Below, piece after piece: positions 27,201-40,300 of a stretch of DNA of 64,000 nt. The DNA comes from Tubulanus polymorphus (Eukaryota > Nemertea > Palaeonemertea > Tubulaniformes > Tubulanidae): contig NC_134025.1 in the NCBI RefSeq assembly GCF_964204645.1, positions 27,744,001-27,808,000 on the forward strand. Direction: 5' to 3'. How positions within the stretch are numbered: position 1 is the stretch's first letter; the number at the start of each line of letters is the position of its first letter. A program made the position numbers and the translations under genes. The notes beneath the pieces were generated by a model. It had not been told where the DNA came from and made no database searches. It was given only the letters and a program-made list of their open reading frames with translations.

Positions 27201-30200
27201 CCGATGGCCTGTTGTCATGCGATACGACTATAATTGTCAAATGGGCAGTTTCCTGAAATGAAAAGTCAATTAGCCCTCGCTTTCCCGCTATGTCCATGAA
27301 TCAGAACTGACAAAATCTGTCCTGTTTAATAGCTCTATCTCGTGTCAGACTAGAATCAAGTTGGTGTATTTGTTTAATTTGACTGAAATTTGTTGCGACA
27401 GTGGTCAAACAATGCGAGCGCTTTTTGGAAATTGTGGAAAAAACAGTTTATGGTTAGACAGTTAACTAATCACCCCATTTCAACGTCTGATGGAAATTAG
27501 TGCAGTGAGATTATGATAGATGGCAGGCTAGAATATGTAGACTCCGTCTCGAAAGTATAACGCGCTCTCTATCTCAATGTTCATCGAAGGAACCCAGATA
27601 GTATTGGGACATCATACGATTACGGTATAACGATAATACAAAGGATTACGTTAGGTTTAGATCATAGAAATCTTTTTAAGGATCTTTTAAATAACATATC
27701 GTAAAGGAAGTTATTGATATTTCTGGATAGAAACGACTGACGTCTGTATTCAGTGCTGCAACCTGTCAATAGAGTCCGAAACTAACCAATGTATTTGTCG
27801 ACTCGGTCAAAATATTTAATCATCGCATATACGATACACAGTCTTCAACAACGTACATTTTACTGAGAACTTTCATGTAACTTTCCTAGAAATGTTTATT
27901 TTTGAATATTGTCGAATATGGCTCAGGCTGCTTAATCACCTAGAAATATCTATATACATATATTATCTAGTAAGATAAACTTTTACATCGTCAGATCCCG
28001 AAGGAAAGAGTTCTTTTTTTCATCAAAGTATGTACAGCAGAAATTAATCAAATGTAAGAATTTTTATTTGATGCAATAAATTCCTTGGGGATTGATAGAT
28101 TCCGGGTGTAAATATTAGTCAACTAATGTGGTGACAGAATGCTTGTTATTTTCTTAAACATTTGCATTTTTGCGCATCCATTTGTTTCTAATATAGAGAT
28201 TTGCTCTTTTGGTTATTCGTGTTTTGATTACAAATATGGGCATGTTTTGTCTCGGTTGTTCTATTTATCCTACATTTGTTCAATGTTAGCACCAGAGGCA
28301 TCAAACAGTCTCACGAGCCCGTCATTTTACTGACTTCGTCTGTCCCGTAAGGCTATCTAATATGCTAATCAGTAAGCCTGCTTGGAATGGTTAAGCATAA
28401 GATTAATCAGGCTTTGCTCTTGTATTAGACTATATTACTACCTTACCGGTTCAAAGATATTTTGTTGCCTTATCAAGATTTTGTAGATATTAATAACTCA
28501 TAAGGGTTATTTCTCTAACCTACGTAGGTATACATTACTTGCTTTTCTTCGGCATTGATATGAAATAAGATGTAAAAATCTTAATTTCCCCGTTGGAATC
28601 TATATTTTTGAATGGGATGCCATTGCGCAAATTAGTGGATTAGTTGATATCTTTTTGTTTGGGCATGGACTTGAAAACGATTCGTTTTACAGTCCATGGT
28701 TTGACAGTAGAAGATGTAATCAAATCTATCGGACAGAATATTCTAAACTGTTTTTAAACTCGTAGAATAGCCTTGTCTTGGTCCTTGGAAATGATTGCTC
28801 AATCAAAGAAAGAATTGAGTCGTGGAGAGGTCCAGGTGATAATTAGATTGACCTGGCCGTGATTATGTATCCCCCAGTGAACGTTCTCTAATTCTCTGCG
28901 TTTCTTTTCCCTTGGTCTCATTTCCTTTCATCCTGGCAATTTCACTTTCATTAGACGCTCCTTTTTCCCCTATAATTCATTTATTTCGATGCGGGTTGAA
29001 TGTCTATAGCCAATTACGTCCGTATAGCTGACATCTTGGACACTGAAATGCCGTCATCAACTGACAGTTAACGAAGGATTAGAAACGCCAATCAATGTCT
29101 CTGACTTGTGTCGTATATACATCTGGAAATCCGGATTTCTTCTGACCTTTTGTTCATTCACTAGTAAGCGGAACGATATGACGGAACTGATCAACACGAC
29201 TTATCCTCTTAGATCGAGAAGCTCTCTAATCATTCCTTGATTTGTCAAAAGAGATGCAAACAATGTGGAACCTAAGGTGAAGTTTGAATGGATTACTGAC
29301 TTCCTGCTGTGACCGTCATTGGTTTTTACCTATGTCATGTTATTGTTTTGAGAGCTCTGACGTGAAACCTGATCTGACAGCCTGCAGCTTTCAAGAGTTA
29401 TCTGTATTTTCCATAAGCTGATTATTAACGTGTAACTGTAAAAGAAAACCATGTCAAAGCCATAATGAATGGTTTAATTTATACTTGAAGGACTATTCCT
29501 TAAACCTTCGTATTTTCCCCGTTCGCGTCCTTTTTATTCGAAATATCCAATTCAAATTCATATGTTTTCAGTTCGGTATGGATAGAAACATGTTTATCAT
29601 AAGTTGTTTGACAAGGAGAATTGTTGGGTTAATAGATTTGAGCTATGTGTTGTCCCACTATTGTAAGGTGTGTAGGGAGTAAGTAAGCCGATTTGTGAAG
29701 CGTTTCTGTCCCGTAGATGGAATTAATAATCTTGCTGCGATGAAAGATGTGAATACTAATCATAGCGTTTTATTATCCTCGGATGCTGGGGTTAATACAA
29801 TCCCGCTGCATCTCTATCAAACCCAGTATTTCAATGCCATTGCCGTTCATTAACACAGTCCAATTCCATTCAAATTGTAAAAACTCTCGAAAAAAAATTT
29901 CATCACTTCGACAAAATTAGTTCATATTAAACGATGTTCCTCATAATTCACTCCAAACTGTTTAATACGAACACACTGGGAATATCCAGCTTTGCAGAAA
30001 TATCATTCATAATCACTTACAGGCAATACTAATTAATTTAGGTTCTTTCATCGATAAAACATCGCATATATATATTTTAATTCCGTAAAATATAAACATG
30101 AGTCAACATCTATTTTATAAAAAGAATTCAAAAATCGCTATCATGAATTTTCTGCATCCACCGATTGTAATGATTTGCTGAGTCATTTAAGAAAAATCCA

Positions 30201-31172
30201 CGTTCAAGACTGAAGTTACTGCCGATGCACCATGTCAACACGCTCTATGGTTCACAAAATCTGTAGAAACACATAGTTAAATATCGATATTTCACCGAAA
30301 TTTATCTTCCTTTTATTTTGGAAAATGCGTAGATAACAGAAACACTTTATCTGAGAAGGCCGAAGAAAGTGTGCTATGGTATTCATGTATTGTTCTCGGG
30401 CTTCCGGTTTGTTAGTGACAGTGTCTTTCCTGCCAGGGTTACTTACGCACTGCGTCACTCGTCCCACCATCTGTCACCGTCATCGCTACTGTGTCGTCAA
30501 CTGTCAGTACCGAGCTTTAAGCCACACCTCCTCAAACAGCTCTCACGTACATCTTACTCTCCGCGTGCTCTCGCAGCTACTCAAGGACAACCAATCAGCC
30601 GCTAAAAACCCTTGACTTCACGTAAACATACGTTTCTCAAGTCCACATTTCATACAATAATCAAATTCAACGGCTTCACTCATTATGAAAATGACTATAT
30701 AATGATCTCTCTTAAGGTGTAAACATAATACTGACGACGTGCTGCCATTGGTTGGCTGGACTTCTACTTACGAATTCCGTCTGAAACTTTTTCTGAAAGT
30801 TTTCCTGCAAGCATTGTCTTTACGATATTGCTAATAAGTCGCGTATCATTAATCGAATTAGTGCCCTAATGAAAAGGACTTAAAGCTTGATTACACTGCA
30901 GTCACAAAGCAGATAGATCCGAGCTACTTAAGTGGAACGAGTGTCATAGTTTTAACGACAACTTAATGGAGCAAACAGACAAGAAACTAGTTAAGCAAGT
31001 ACTGATAAAATAATATTTCGTCATCATTTCCGCGCGATATCTTATCGTATTATAGTGCTCACGGATTGAAAAAAGGGAACCGTGGCCAGGCGTGCCATAA
31101 GCCCCAGATCTGGGAACTGTCAGTACCATCACGAATCGGATTATCAGCCCCTAAACAATCACGCATACGTCA
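24246..31172. other. Noncoding upstream region of the trachealess gene
   Basis: No coding exon is supported. The part at 30390-30610 is less A+T-rich and contains a CCAAT box at 30591-30595; open frames there on the plus strand have no family resemblance. Short AT microsatellites occur (for example near 30064). If the exon at 24181 is real, this interval is an intron of the long isoform and at the same time the promoter region of the short one. Confidence 0.5.
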
Positions 31173-31179
31173 TATATAA
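31173..31179 (+). promoter_or_regulatory. TATA box for proximal trachealess promoter
   Basis: TATATAA, 70 bases before the chosen start codon. Initiation about 30 bases downstream gives a leader of roughly 40 bases. The reading frame used by exon 1 is closed upstream by the TAA inside this box, which agrees with translation starting downstream. Confidence 0.45.
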
Positions 31180-31242
31180 GCAAGATCACGCCATCACGAA
31201 GTGTGCATTTTGGCACAGCACGTACACTGTGCTGGACCTATC

Positions 31243-31304
31243 ATGTTCCCTATGCTCGCGTATGGCCGGCAATCGCCGATTGAGCCCCGTTTTCAGCATT
31301 CATG
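31243..31304 (+). CDS. trh: trh exon 1, proximal first coding exon
   Basis: Twenty codons plus two bases end at a strong donor (GTAAGT, 31305). The ATG at 31243 has A at -3; a second in-frame ATG at 31252 starts MLAYGRQ. As I recall it, the fly protein starts MLPYQ, which supports this frame. The phase-2 end joins 35561 to give [12 protein letters not shown] different frame of the same DNA is longer and open, but it cannot be joined in phase to the bHLH exon. Confidence 0.6.
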
Positions 31305-34300
31305 GTAAGTTACGTTTTTTTCCGTTTTTTTTTTAATCATCTTTATGATGATTATTCGAGGATTCCATTCGAAATTATGAGAAGTTGCCCAGTCATTGAA
31401 TGCTGCTCGGGTAACGTTGGACTGCTGCCTGGAATACCGAACGCAACTTTATTACAGATATGAATGGATGCCAGCTTTATGTTATTTTTATAGTTGGGAG
31501 GTCCCAGGAAATGTTTCAGTCTTTTAGATGCAGGGCACTTAACGGCGATAATGAAACTTGCAACTGAGCTGAATTTTTAAGTTCCATATGCTAATTGGCT
31601 TTGCTAGTTTATATGGCTAGAATTTAACTGGCATTGACAGTTTATTTTAGTATTGGAATAAGGAGTCAGAGATGAAACTTCAAGAGGTAATTTCATGCAT
31701 TATTTCATGTTTTTCCACAGCAGGAAAACTTATCAGAACAATATTGCCATCATTTTGATATATATATATATTTGTTAATGGGTTCTTTAATTTAGGTTTA
31801 AAGTCGAACATTCATAAGTCGATGCAACAATCACAAAAAATTACTCACCAATTAAATATATATTGCTTTCCAAATTGAACCGTCGTTTTAGAGTCCGTGA
31901 TTAATCAAACTAGGAGTCAGTTAGTATCCATTTCATTTACACAACTGCTAAAATACCATGGACAAGTGTCATTAGATAGCGAGTTCCAAAAATTGCCTTT
32001 CTATATAGGCATGTGTGTCGAAAAAATTAAATCGAGGTGAAATTCTGGGTGATGTTTTTCTTTGGCGACGTAACGTGAAAGGATTTTTTTTCTGACGAAT
32101 AACAAACGTCTCCACTTTTACGAATATAATTTTTCAATAACTGACTGAATGGCGATACTTAACAGTGTTGAGTGTACATATAAGTAGCTTTTTTCAAGAG
32201 CGATCAATGCGCCGTAACCCTTAAAAGCACACCTAAAGAATATTAATAATATATATTTTTCTAAAAACACTTGATGCTTTTTCAGTGATGGTTATTTGTG
32301 ATTGTTATTAATTCAGTGTATGTGCGAAACCTTTCGCAGATGGAATTATGTCTGTTGTGCAACAGGAGAATTTTTTTGCAAAAAGATGAACTTTAAATCT
32401 CTTTTCCGTTGACATTCTTAAGCATTCCACTAATTTACATTCTGGGCACTGGTCATATATAGAACCAGTTCCGTGATAGTTTGGGACCATTCAATGAATT
32501 ACTGAAGTTAAATCTGACGATTGAAAATACATTTCCACCTCAAACTATTCAATGCGAGGGCTTCAGCGCCTCTTCCCTACCAAATTGAGGTTTATTTCGC
32601 ATTTGTATGTAATATCAAAAAGAACGAGAAATACATGCTACATTGCTATGGCTTTAGACACGTTGTATTATAGATTGAATTTGTTTTCTCTGTGGTAAAT
32701 TATGAGAATTCAACTGATTAGTATTCTGCAAGTTAAATGAAGCCAAGTTCGGATATCGATTTCGTATTTATCAAAATTCATAGCACGAATCTTGTTTCTT
32801 GACATATTTTCGAAAAGGAAAAGACGAGACTCTAGCAAGATATAGCCTTCAATTGAATTGTGTTATCATCTGAAATTCAGTTTTGCTGAGAAATTCGGTT
32901 TTTTTCATTCGTTTACTTGACAACACTCTTAATTCATTTGTACAATTCTAAAGCTAATCTCCGACTCACGCACTCCAAACCAATATGGAACCCTTACCTA
33001 TTCTAAATTATTCATCAGACTTTCAAGAATTTATTTCAATACTTGTCGGATGTTAAATGTCTGAGATTCTTTTTTTGGTGGAGCCAGAATTCTCTCTCTG
33101 AAGTCGCACTCAAATTCTAGTTAATCTCATTCTCTTTGTTTTTCAAGAGCCATAAAACATTTATCAAAATAAGCTTTAATGTTGTGTATCTAACAGGCAT
33201 GTTCGAATGAGGCAAATGGAGTGAAAAGATTTGCCTAGTGCTTAATTATTGATAGATCTCTTCCGTGGTGTCAAGATACAAGTGGACCCTAATCAACTAA
33301 TTTGTCTCGCCTGGTTTCTCAAGATGCGCATAGTTCTTTGTTCTTCGGTAATCACTCCCACTTCTAACCATATTTCATCGAGTACCTCCGAAGATCGCTG
33401 CAGTCCTTGAAGTTGTAAAACTTGCTGTTAACAGATGAGAGGCTGAAGATCTTGTTTCACTATCAACTACTGCTTAACATGCTTAAAAATTGGTTAATTA
33501 CACTTAATTACGGGACCAAATTGGAATCATTGTGAAGAGTGTAAATTGAATTTTTTCTCCAGAAACATCCAGATGTCTTTGCTTTCTAAGATAACTCAGC
33601 AGTTGTTTGGGCATCAAGTGAAATTTGCTTCATTCATCTTTCTTAGCGAAACATTCGTTCTTGGAAATTTTTCTTGCGTCTGTTCCTTCTATTGAATTAT
33701 GTCCTACACAAGTAGCAGTTTAATGTCATCAAGGTATATTGAGCACGTAATTCCTCATCATGTCTTAAATCTCCATCCTGTTTCTATTGGCATTTATCCC
33801 TAAACATCGACCATTATGTTATTTTCTGCTGAGCAAAAAAGGAGGTAATTTTCTACTCTTTCGCTGCGTGCTCGGAAGCTGCTTTCACAAACAATGAAAT
33901 TAGGCGGGTATTTTGACATGGATGGCTTCCCGCTGCGCTGGCGTTTTGCTGTATTTTGCTGGAAATAATCAACACAAATGAACCCGATTTGATTATGTTT
34001 GTCCTATTAAATGATGTAGTACTGATCTTGTTTTGCTCTGGGCTTCAATCAATGGAATTATTCATTTTTCGTCTATTCACTTCATGGGGGGTGAAATCCC
34101 TGATTACGCCGCGGGAAAGGAAATTAATTCCCAATTAATTCCTCTCAATATCAGCAATGACTAGATTTAACAGCGCATCAACATAGCGGTATTTATGTGT
34201 CCTGCAACTTTCCTGCGGTGAAATAGGAGCCCATCTTACTTGACTCGTATTTCATTATCATGAAAATACTTATTTTTATCATAAATTTTCTCACAAATTC

Positions 34301-37300
34301 AAAAAGGAGCGCAACATAAATGCATCTTATTGATAAGGGTTAGGATATGATATGATATAAGATTGACGTCACGCTTATCCATTGGATGAAAAATAGAGCT
34401 TATTATCGAAATCTAACAAAAATTAAAATCATAGAGTGAGGTGACGATGTTTTGCGATGGAAGAAGTGAAAAGACGCAGCACATGAGTCAATTCAGTGCG
34501 TCTGAGAGTTATCTTAACTAATTTGTCACTAGTATTGTCGCCATGAGAGAATGTGGCATCTTTGCCCATCAGGCCTATTAGCCTAATCTGTCAGATTGGA
34601 TGGGATTTGTACGCATTACGATGATTACCCCAACGTAAGGTTAATCCAATTACACTAGTAAGGTGGAACTAGCCGACTGTTTGCTACTGGGTAATTACCC
34701 CTCCTACAATGATGGATGCATCATCCAATGCGGCCAAAAGGTACGAGTTTGATTAAATGGGTGCCAACCTTGATTAAAACTTGTTGAGAGTATTTTTTCA
34801 CTGCACTGGTCACAATTGTTACCGAGATAAACTCTCTATTCTCTGTAAATGAGTAGAAATCATTGTCAGATCTTCACTGGATTAGGGTCACACGCACAAT
34901 TTTTTCATTCACATCCTCTGTTTTTATAAAGGAAGACCAGGTCCTTAATCTTTTCAGTTGTGGATTCTTCATTAAGAATATACACCATGGTTGCATCATT
35001 TCGAGGACCCCACAACTAATTTCCTTTGAAATGTCACATCAGTGTCTGTGGAATTGTTTTCAGTTTTTGAATCTTGAACGTTACGTTTAGACACCAGTTT
35101 CCAAACTTGAATTCATATTCAGTGAAACTCGTTCCTGTCTATAATCAAATGTCCTGAATCACAGAATTAAACAAGAAAATACAAAATTTAGCCGTCAAAC
35201 AAATCATTACTTAAAACGGCAGATGAAATGTTAAGACTTTTTAAATCGTCATTTTCATTTCTTTTTTGTTCAGATCTCAACAGCAGATTAATAACTATGT
35301 TTAACTGTGTTTCAATCAGTTTGTCGTTATACGGCGAGTCTATTTCGGAATCTAATCCGCAGATAGAAAAAGATTGAATTGTGACATCAAAGTCGATGGG
35401 TAACTTTGAGAAAAAACTCTGATGATGATTTAGGATGATTTAGGAAGATACAGCCTTGATTTTCATTTACAATCTGTGTTGTTCATTTGATGCCTACATT
35501 TTGATTCTAGATGTTTTCAGATTCTTAACTAATTTAATACAGTATTTACGCTCCTTACAGCATCCTGGAGCTGCGGAAAGAAAAATCACGAGATGCAGCG
35601 CGGTCACGGCGTGGCAAAGAAAATTACGAATTCTATGAACTCGCTAAGATGTTACCATTACCTGGTGCTATCACTAGTCAACTGGACAAAGCGTCTATAA
35701 TCAGACTGACAATAAGTTACTTGAAATTGAGAGATTTTTCCAGTCATGGTGATCCTCCATGGAGTCGAGATGGTCCTCCGCCTAACAAATCAGTTAAAGG
35801 TATGTATATTTCAATTGTACTATCACCGTGAATTTCTCATTTACGGAATATTTACTTTTTCATAATGGACATCTAAAGCTGTGATGACAATTTCTGACAT
35901 TCACTGTTTTGGACTGTCTTCAGTTTGTCACACAAAGCTGGTTATCATCTCCCCGACAGAGCGAGAAAACTTGACTTGTTTCCTTGAAACGGGAGATTTT
36001 CTGTCTTCTTTCTGGCTTCGTTGATCTTCTTGGCTTACACTAGGCGATTATTCCTGATAATTGAAAAATGGACCACATGTCTAAAGCAGGACTGGTCAGT
36101 AAGGAATTAGACTCTGTTAACTAGTGGATTGTAGCGGTGTTAGCATTCTTACCATGTCCCAATCCGCTATCATGTCTGCCTGACATACGGAAAAATCCAT
36201 TATAACAAAGTTGACTAATCTCATGTATTATTCCGAACCATTCCTTCTCTTCGGTCAGCTTCATCGACTGTTGGCGTCTTTAATTCATGTTGGTACCAAT
36301 ACTCACTTTATTTCATCGCTTTAAACAACAAACAAAAGAAAACTATACATTTTCCTGTGCAGCGAGAAGTTCACTTAAAAAAAGGGAATTCAAACTATCA
36401 TTTATGCAACGTCATCAACTGTCTAACTATATCGAACTTACAGACTATCTGTGCATGTTTTTTCTAAATCTGTGCGCTGTTTTGTATATTCTAGGAGGGC
36501 CACCTCGGCGCCGGTCTATGACCGCAGTAGCGATGGAAATCTTTGAAGCCAGTCAAGGGACGCATATACTTCAGGTAAATGAATAAAATATCAAAACGTT
36601 CACAGACGCTGACTGAATGTCTGAATTTTGAATGAGGTACTTAGGATGACACATCAGACTGATAGGAATTTCATTGTTAGAGTGAGACTTTTTTGAAATC
36701 GGTACGGTTTGATTAGTTTTTGAATGATATATGATCCAATGATCATTACTTACTTCACGGATGAACTGAGTTTTTTCTATAAAAGGAAAATCCAAATAAT
36801 ATCTCGTGGTAGAACAGGAAATTTTATGGTTTTTCTTGGCAAGTGAAACATCAAGAACATGGGCAATTGCGTAAAATAAATGGTGCAATCTATAACCATT
36901 AACCATTAAAACCTCTAAGTCGAAATCCTTGACTAATCTTTCCTAATTCGGTTATCTCTTATTTTGATTGAACTTTCATTACATTTCTATGGTACTTGTC
37001 AATTATTTCACTGTAGTCGACAAATATTGTCATCAATCTTTCGGAAATGTCTTTGATATTATTAATCTTTTGAACAATGCAATATATACCGGTAGATAAC
37101 TTAACGTGAAATATTCAAGTGCTTCTGATCATTTTCACTATTTCAATGGACAAGAACAGATCAATAAGAAATGATGATGAATCTGTTGATGATTATATTC
37201 TGGCAATATGTTGGATGGTAAAAGATTTGACATTATTTGGCAATTTATATCTTTGATATCTTGCTTAAACCGTTTTAGTATCATATGGCTATTTATGTAG

Positions 37301-40300
37301 AACGTTAGTTAGATGTATAATTGCATGTGTCATGTGAACTGTTAAATTTCCCAAGTTGACGGGAATTCATGTCACACATCTCAGATTGGTTGCTTCAAGC
37401 ATTTGCCTCAACTGTCTCAAGAGAGGGACCTTTTAATGAAACCCCTAATGAAATTTGTCTTGTCACTTTGCAAGTCTATTAATGGGTTGAATCTGTTCAA
37501 GTTTACTTGAGGCATTTCTTTCTTTAGAGATAATCTTTCTTGTTGAGTTTATTTATTGAGATATCATTTAGATCGGAGCTACCTTTGACCAATGATATTT
37601 AATCATTTGTTTAGTCTTACGAATCTTTGCGTTGAAATGAAAATGTTTTATCAGTTTACAACAGCGTAGAGAGATGATGCTCGAATTTGTAGATTCGGTT
37701 TTTAACGATTTTCAGTTTGATTCATTATGTTATCTATCGTGTTCCTGTGAAGTGTGTAATTAGCATCAACCCACAACCCACTCTTGATTAAACCTATAAC
37801 GTCTGTGAACGTGAATGATGATGGCAGAGTAATAATTGCCTTTTTTCCGTCAGTCCCGCCTCAGCCCACTCATGGTAAAAACACCTTTACTGACTATAAT
37901 CTGTCACACGATGATTTATCGTGTCCAGCCTCTTCCACCCACATATATTCAATGTGATAATATTACCTCAATTTCATCCATAGCAAAGTATAAATCAATT
38001 CAACTTTTTCTGAACAAAGTATACTTTTACCGAATTTGGTTACTGATCTGATATACGTTTCATTATCATCTATGGGGTTGCATATCTATTTTCAGCCTTA
38101 ATATGTCCGACATATTTTTTTTTTGTCAGGAGAGGGTCTATGAATTACTCTACCATCATCGATTTGTGAAGCTATTTCCCTCAGCTCACAATTAATTCAT
38201 TAGTTACCATGACCTGTGCAAATGGCTGCTTGTCTATTGTTAGTTTTGCACCATCAGTCAAGTGCTGCGAATGGTAACCGGATATGTCGAGCTCCTCGTG
38301 TGACGTTCTACCTTTTATCACCTTCAGATACAGTCAATTAATGTCATTTCTTACCTTCCTTCTCTCTTGAACATAATATAGTGATAACAATCAACCATTA
38401 GATTTTGAGAAAAGCTCTTGGTAACCATTTCGGGATTCAAATATTGAATATTGAAAAAAAAATTAACTGGGCCTTCGTCCAGAATTCGATGTAACCCGTA
38501 ACTACGGATATGGGTCCAGAATTTCCAAAGTCCAAAATTAACCCATTAATTCAATCGATTCCATATTTTGTCCTTTGCTTCCAACAAAATCCAGTCGGTA
38601 TTTTACCGGTGTTCTGAGCTGGTGTCATTTATGACATCTATCTATCAAATCATTGAAAACCGAGCGACATTTCTCGAGTGATGAGTCGCGACTTTCACTG
38701 TTATTGTACCATTATAGAAGTTGGCATATCATCTTCATGATGCTCCGTTGCTTCCAGTCTCCATCACTGCCGTATCATTGAAGCATCACTGTAACCGATG
38801 TGGAAAACTCTGTCATCACCTGATGTGTTAAACATTGTCAGATGATTCCGGTCCAATGACCTCCCTTCAGCTTTTTCTCAGCTAATATCTTCACAATCTT
38901 CTTTATAAATAAATTATTCATTAGGTGTCCTATAAGAATCTTTCTTTTTTTTTTACTGGTGAGTGATTAGTATCTGTCCATTCCTGATTTCGATTGCTCG
39001 ATTCACTTAGGTACTCCGTTAAAACTTTCGTATCTTTATTTCTTTGAATAAACTCGGCATTTTTACGTCAAATTTCTGTGTAGTTAGCGTGAATTCCGCG
39101 TTTCCTCAGAGAAATGATCACATCTTACAACTCAATTGATGTCGATAGAGGAATCATTTAGAGCCTGGAAAATAGAAATAATATTTGCTGCCTTTTTGGT
39201 GAACAGCTTGTCACAAATTTGTCATTGATCAATCGAAGCCGGATTCTAGTCCCTCTGAAATTTGGCGAACAAATGTAATCAAACAAGCTCTTCTATTGCG
39301 GTGATAATGAAAGCAAGAAAATGAAAGCGCCAAGTACGTGACAGGTGTGCTAATATATGATTTCTGATTGGTCGATTCTACTGAACATGTTCGATTCATT
39401 CACGTCTAGCAGAAACTCGACTTTTAGCCAAGTACGATATTCCTTGCAATTGATTTATTCAATCTACTGAAGGCATATGGTATATGTATTGTGTACATCA
39501 TTAAAAAACTTCTCATTTAGAGATTTATTTACTGAAAACCTCCTCAGTGAGTGTATAACTATTCCAAGAGAACTTGAGCGCCAGAAGCTAGTAGCTTTAG
39601 AATAAAATCTTTCAAATGATAGTTACTGATATCGAATCTATTGGTTAACAGTTACATTTCTCTCAAGACCTTTAAGCACTGAGTAATATATGAGATTGTG
39701 GGCTCATCGATGCAGAGACTATTTCTGTCTGGATAGATTCCATCAGTGATCATTGAAGCGTGAGCGCTCTGAATCTCTGCGCGAGATTTACTGGATTTCA
39801 TTTAAACCCTCCTTCAAGAAGGGAATGTATTCAAGAAGTATCATAAACGTTCATGAGCTGTCTTAATTTAAGATGATGCCGTTTTTCGACAAGGGAAGTC
39901 ATTGCCATTTAGTTAATGTTGCATAAAGAATGGGATTCCCTGACGGGTCGTTGGATGAGGCAGTGATTTCACATCAACCATTCCAGCTGGTCAATCGCTC
40001 CACATTTCCATGCACCCGCACTGCATACATAATTACTAACATAATCTACTCTGCTTTTCACGGCCCATGGATGACAAGATCCTTGATGGATTATTGATGT
40101 TTGTCGTCTTTTCGCACATTCTTGCTTGACTTTTTCAGGATCATTTTTTTTCGATTTTGAAGTGTCTTTAGTCTCTTTTGAAAATTGATAAACACGGTAT
40201 TCATTTGTGAAAGTTTTATTCACTTGCCCATCAGCAGACTGACTGCGAGTTCACATTTACACCTTTATTCCCGTTGTATTGATCACTCTTGCGCTAATGA

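Noticed and set aside
30369-30615. Two overlapping plus-strand frames of about 78 codons upstream of trh
   Set aside because: Composition suggests promoter-type sequence rather than protein; no motif and no compatible donor found.
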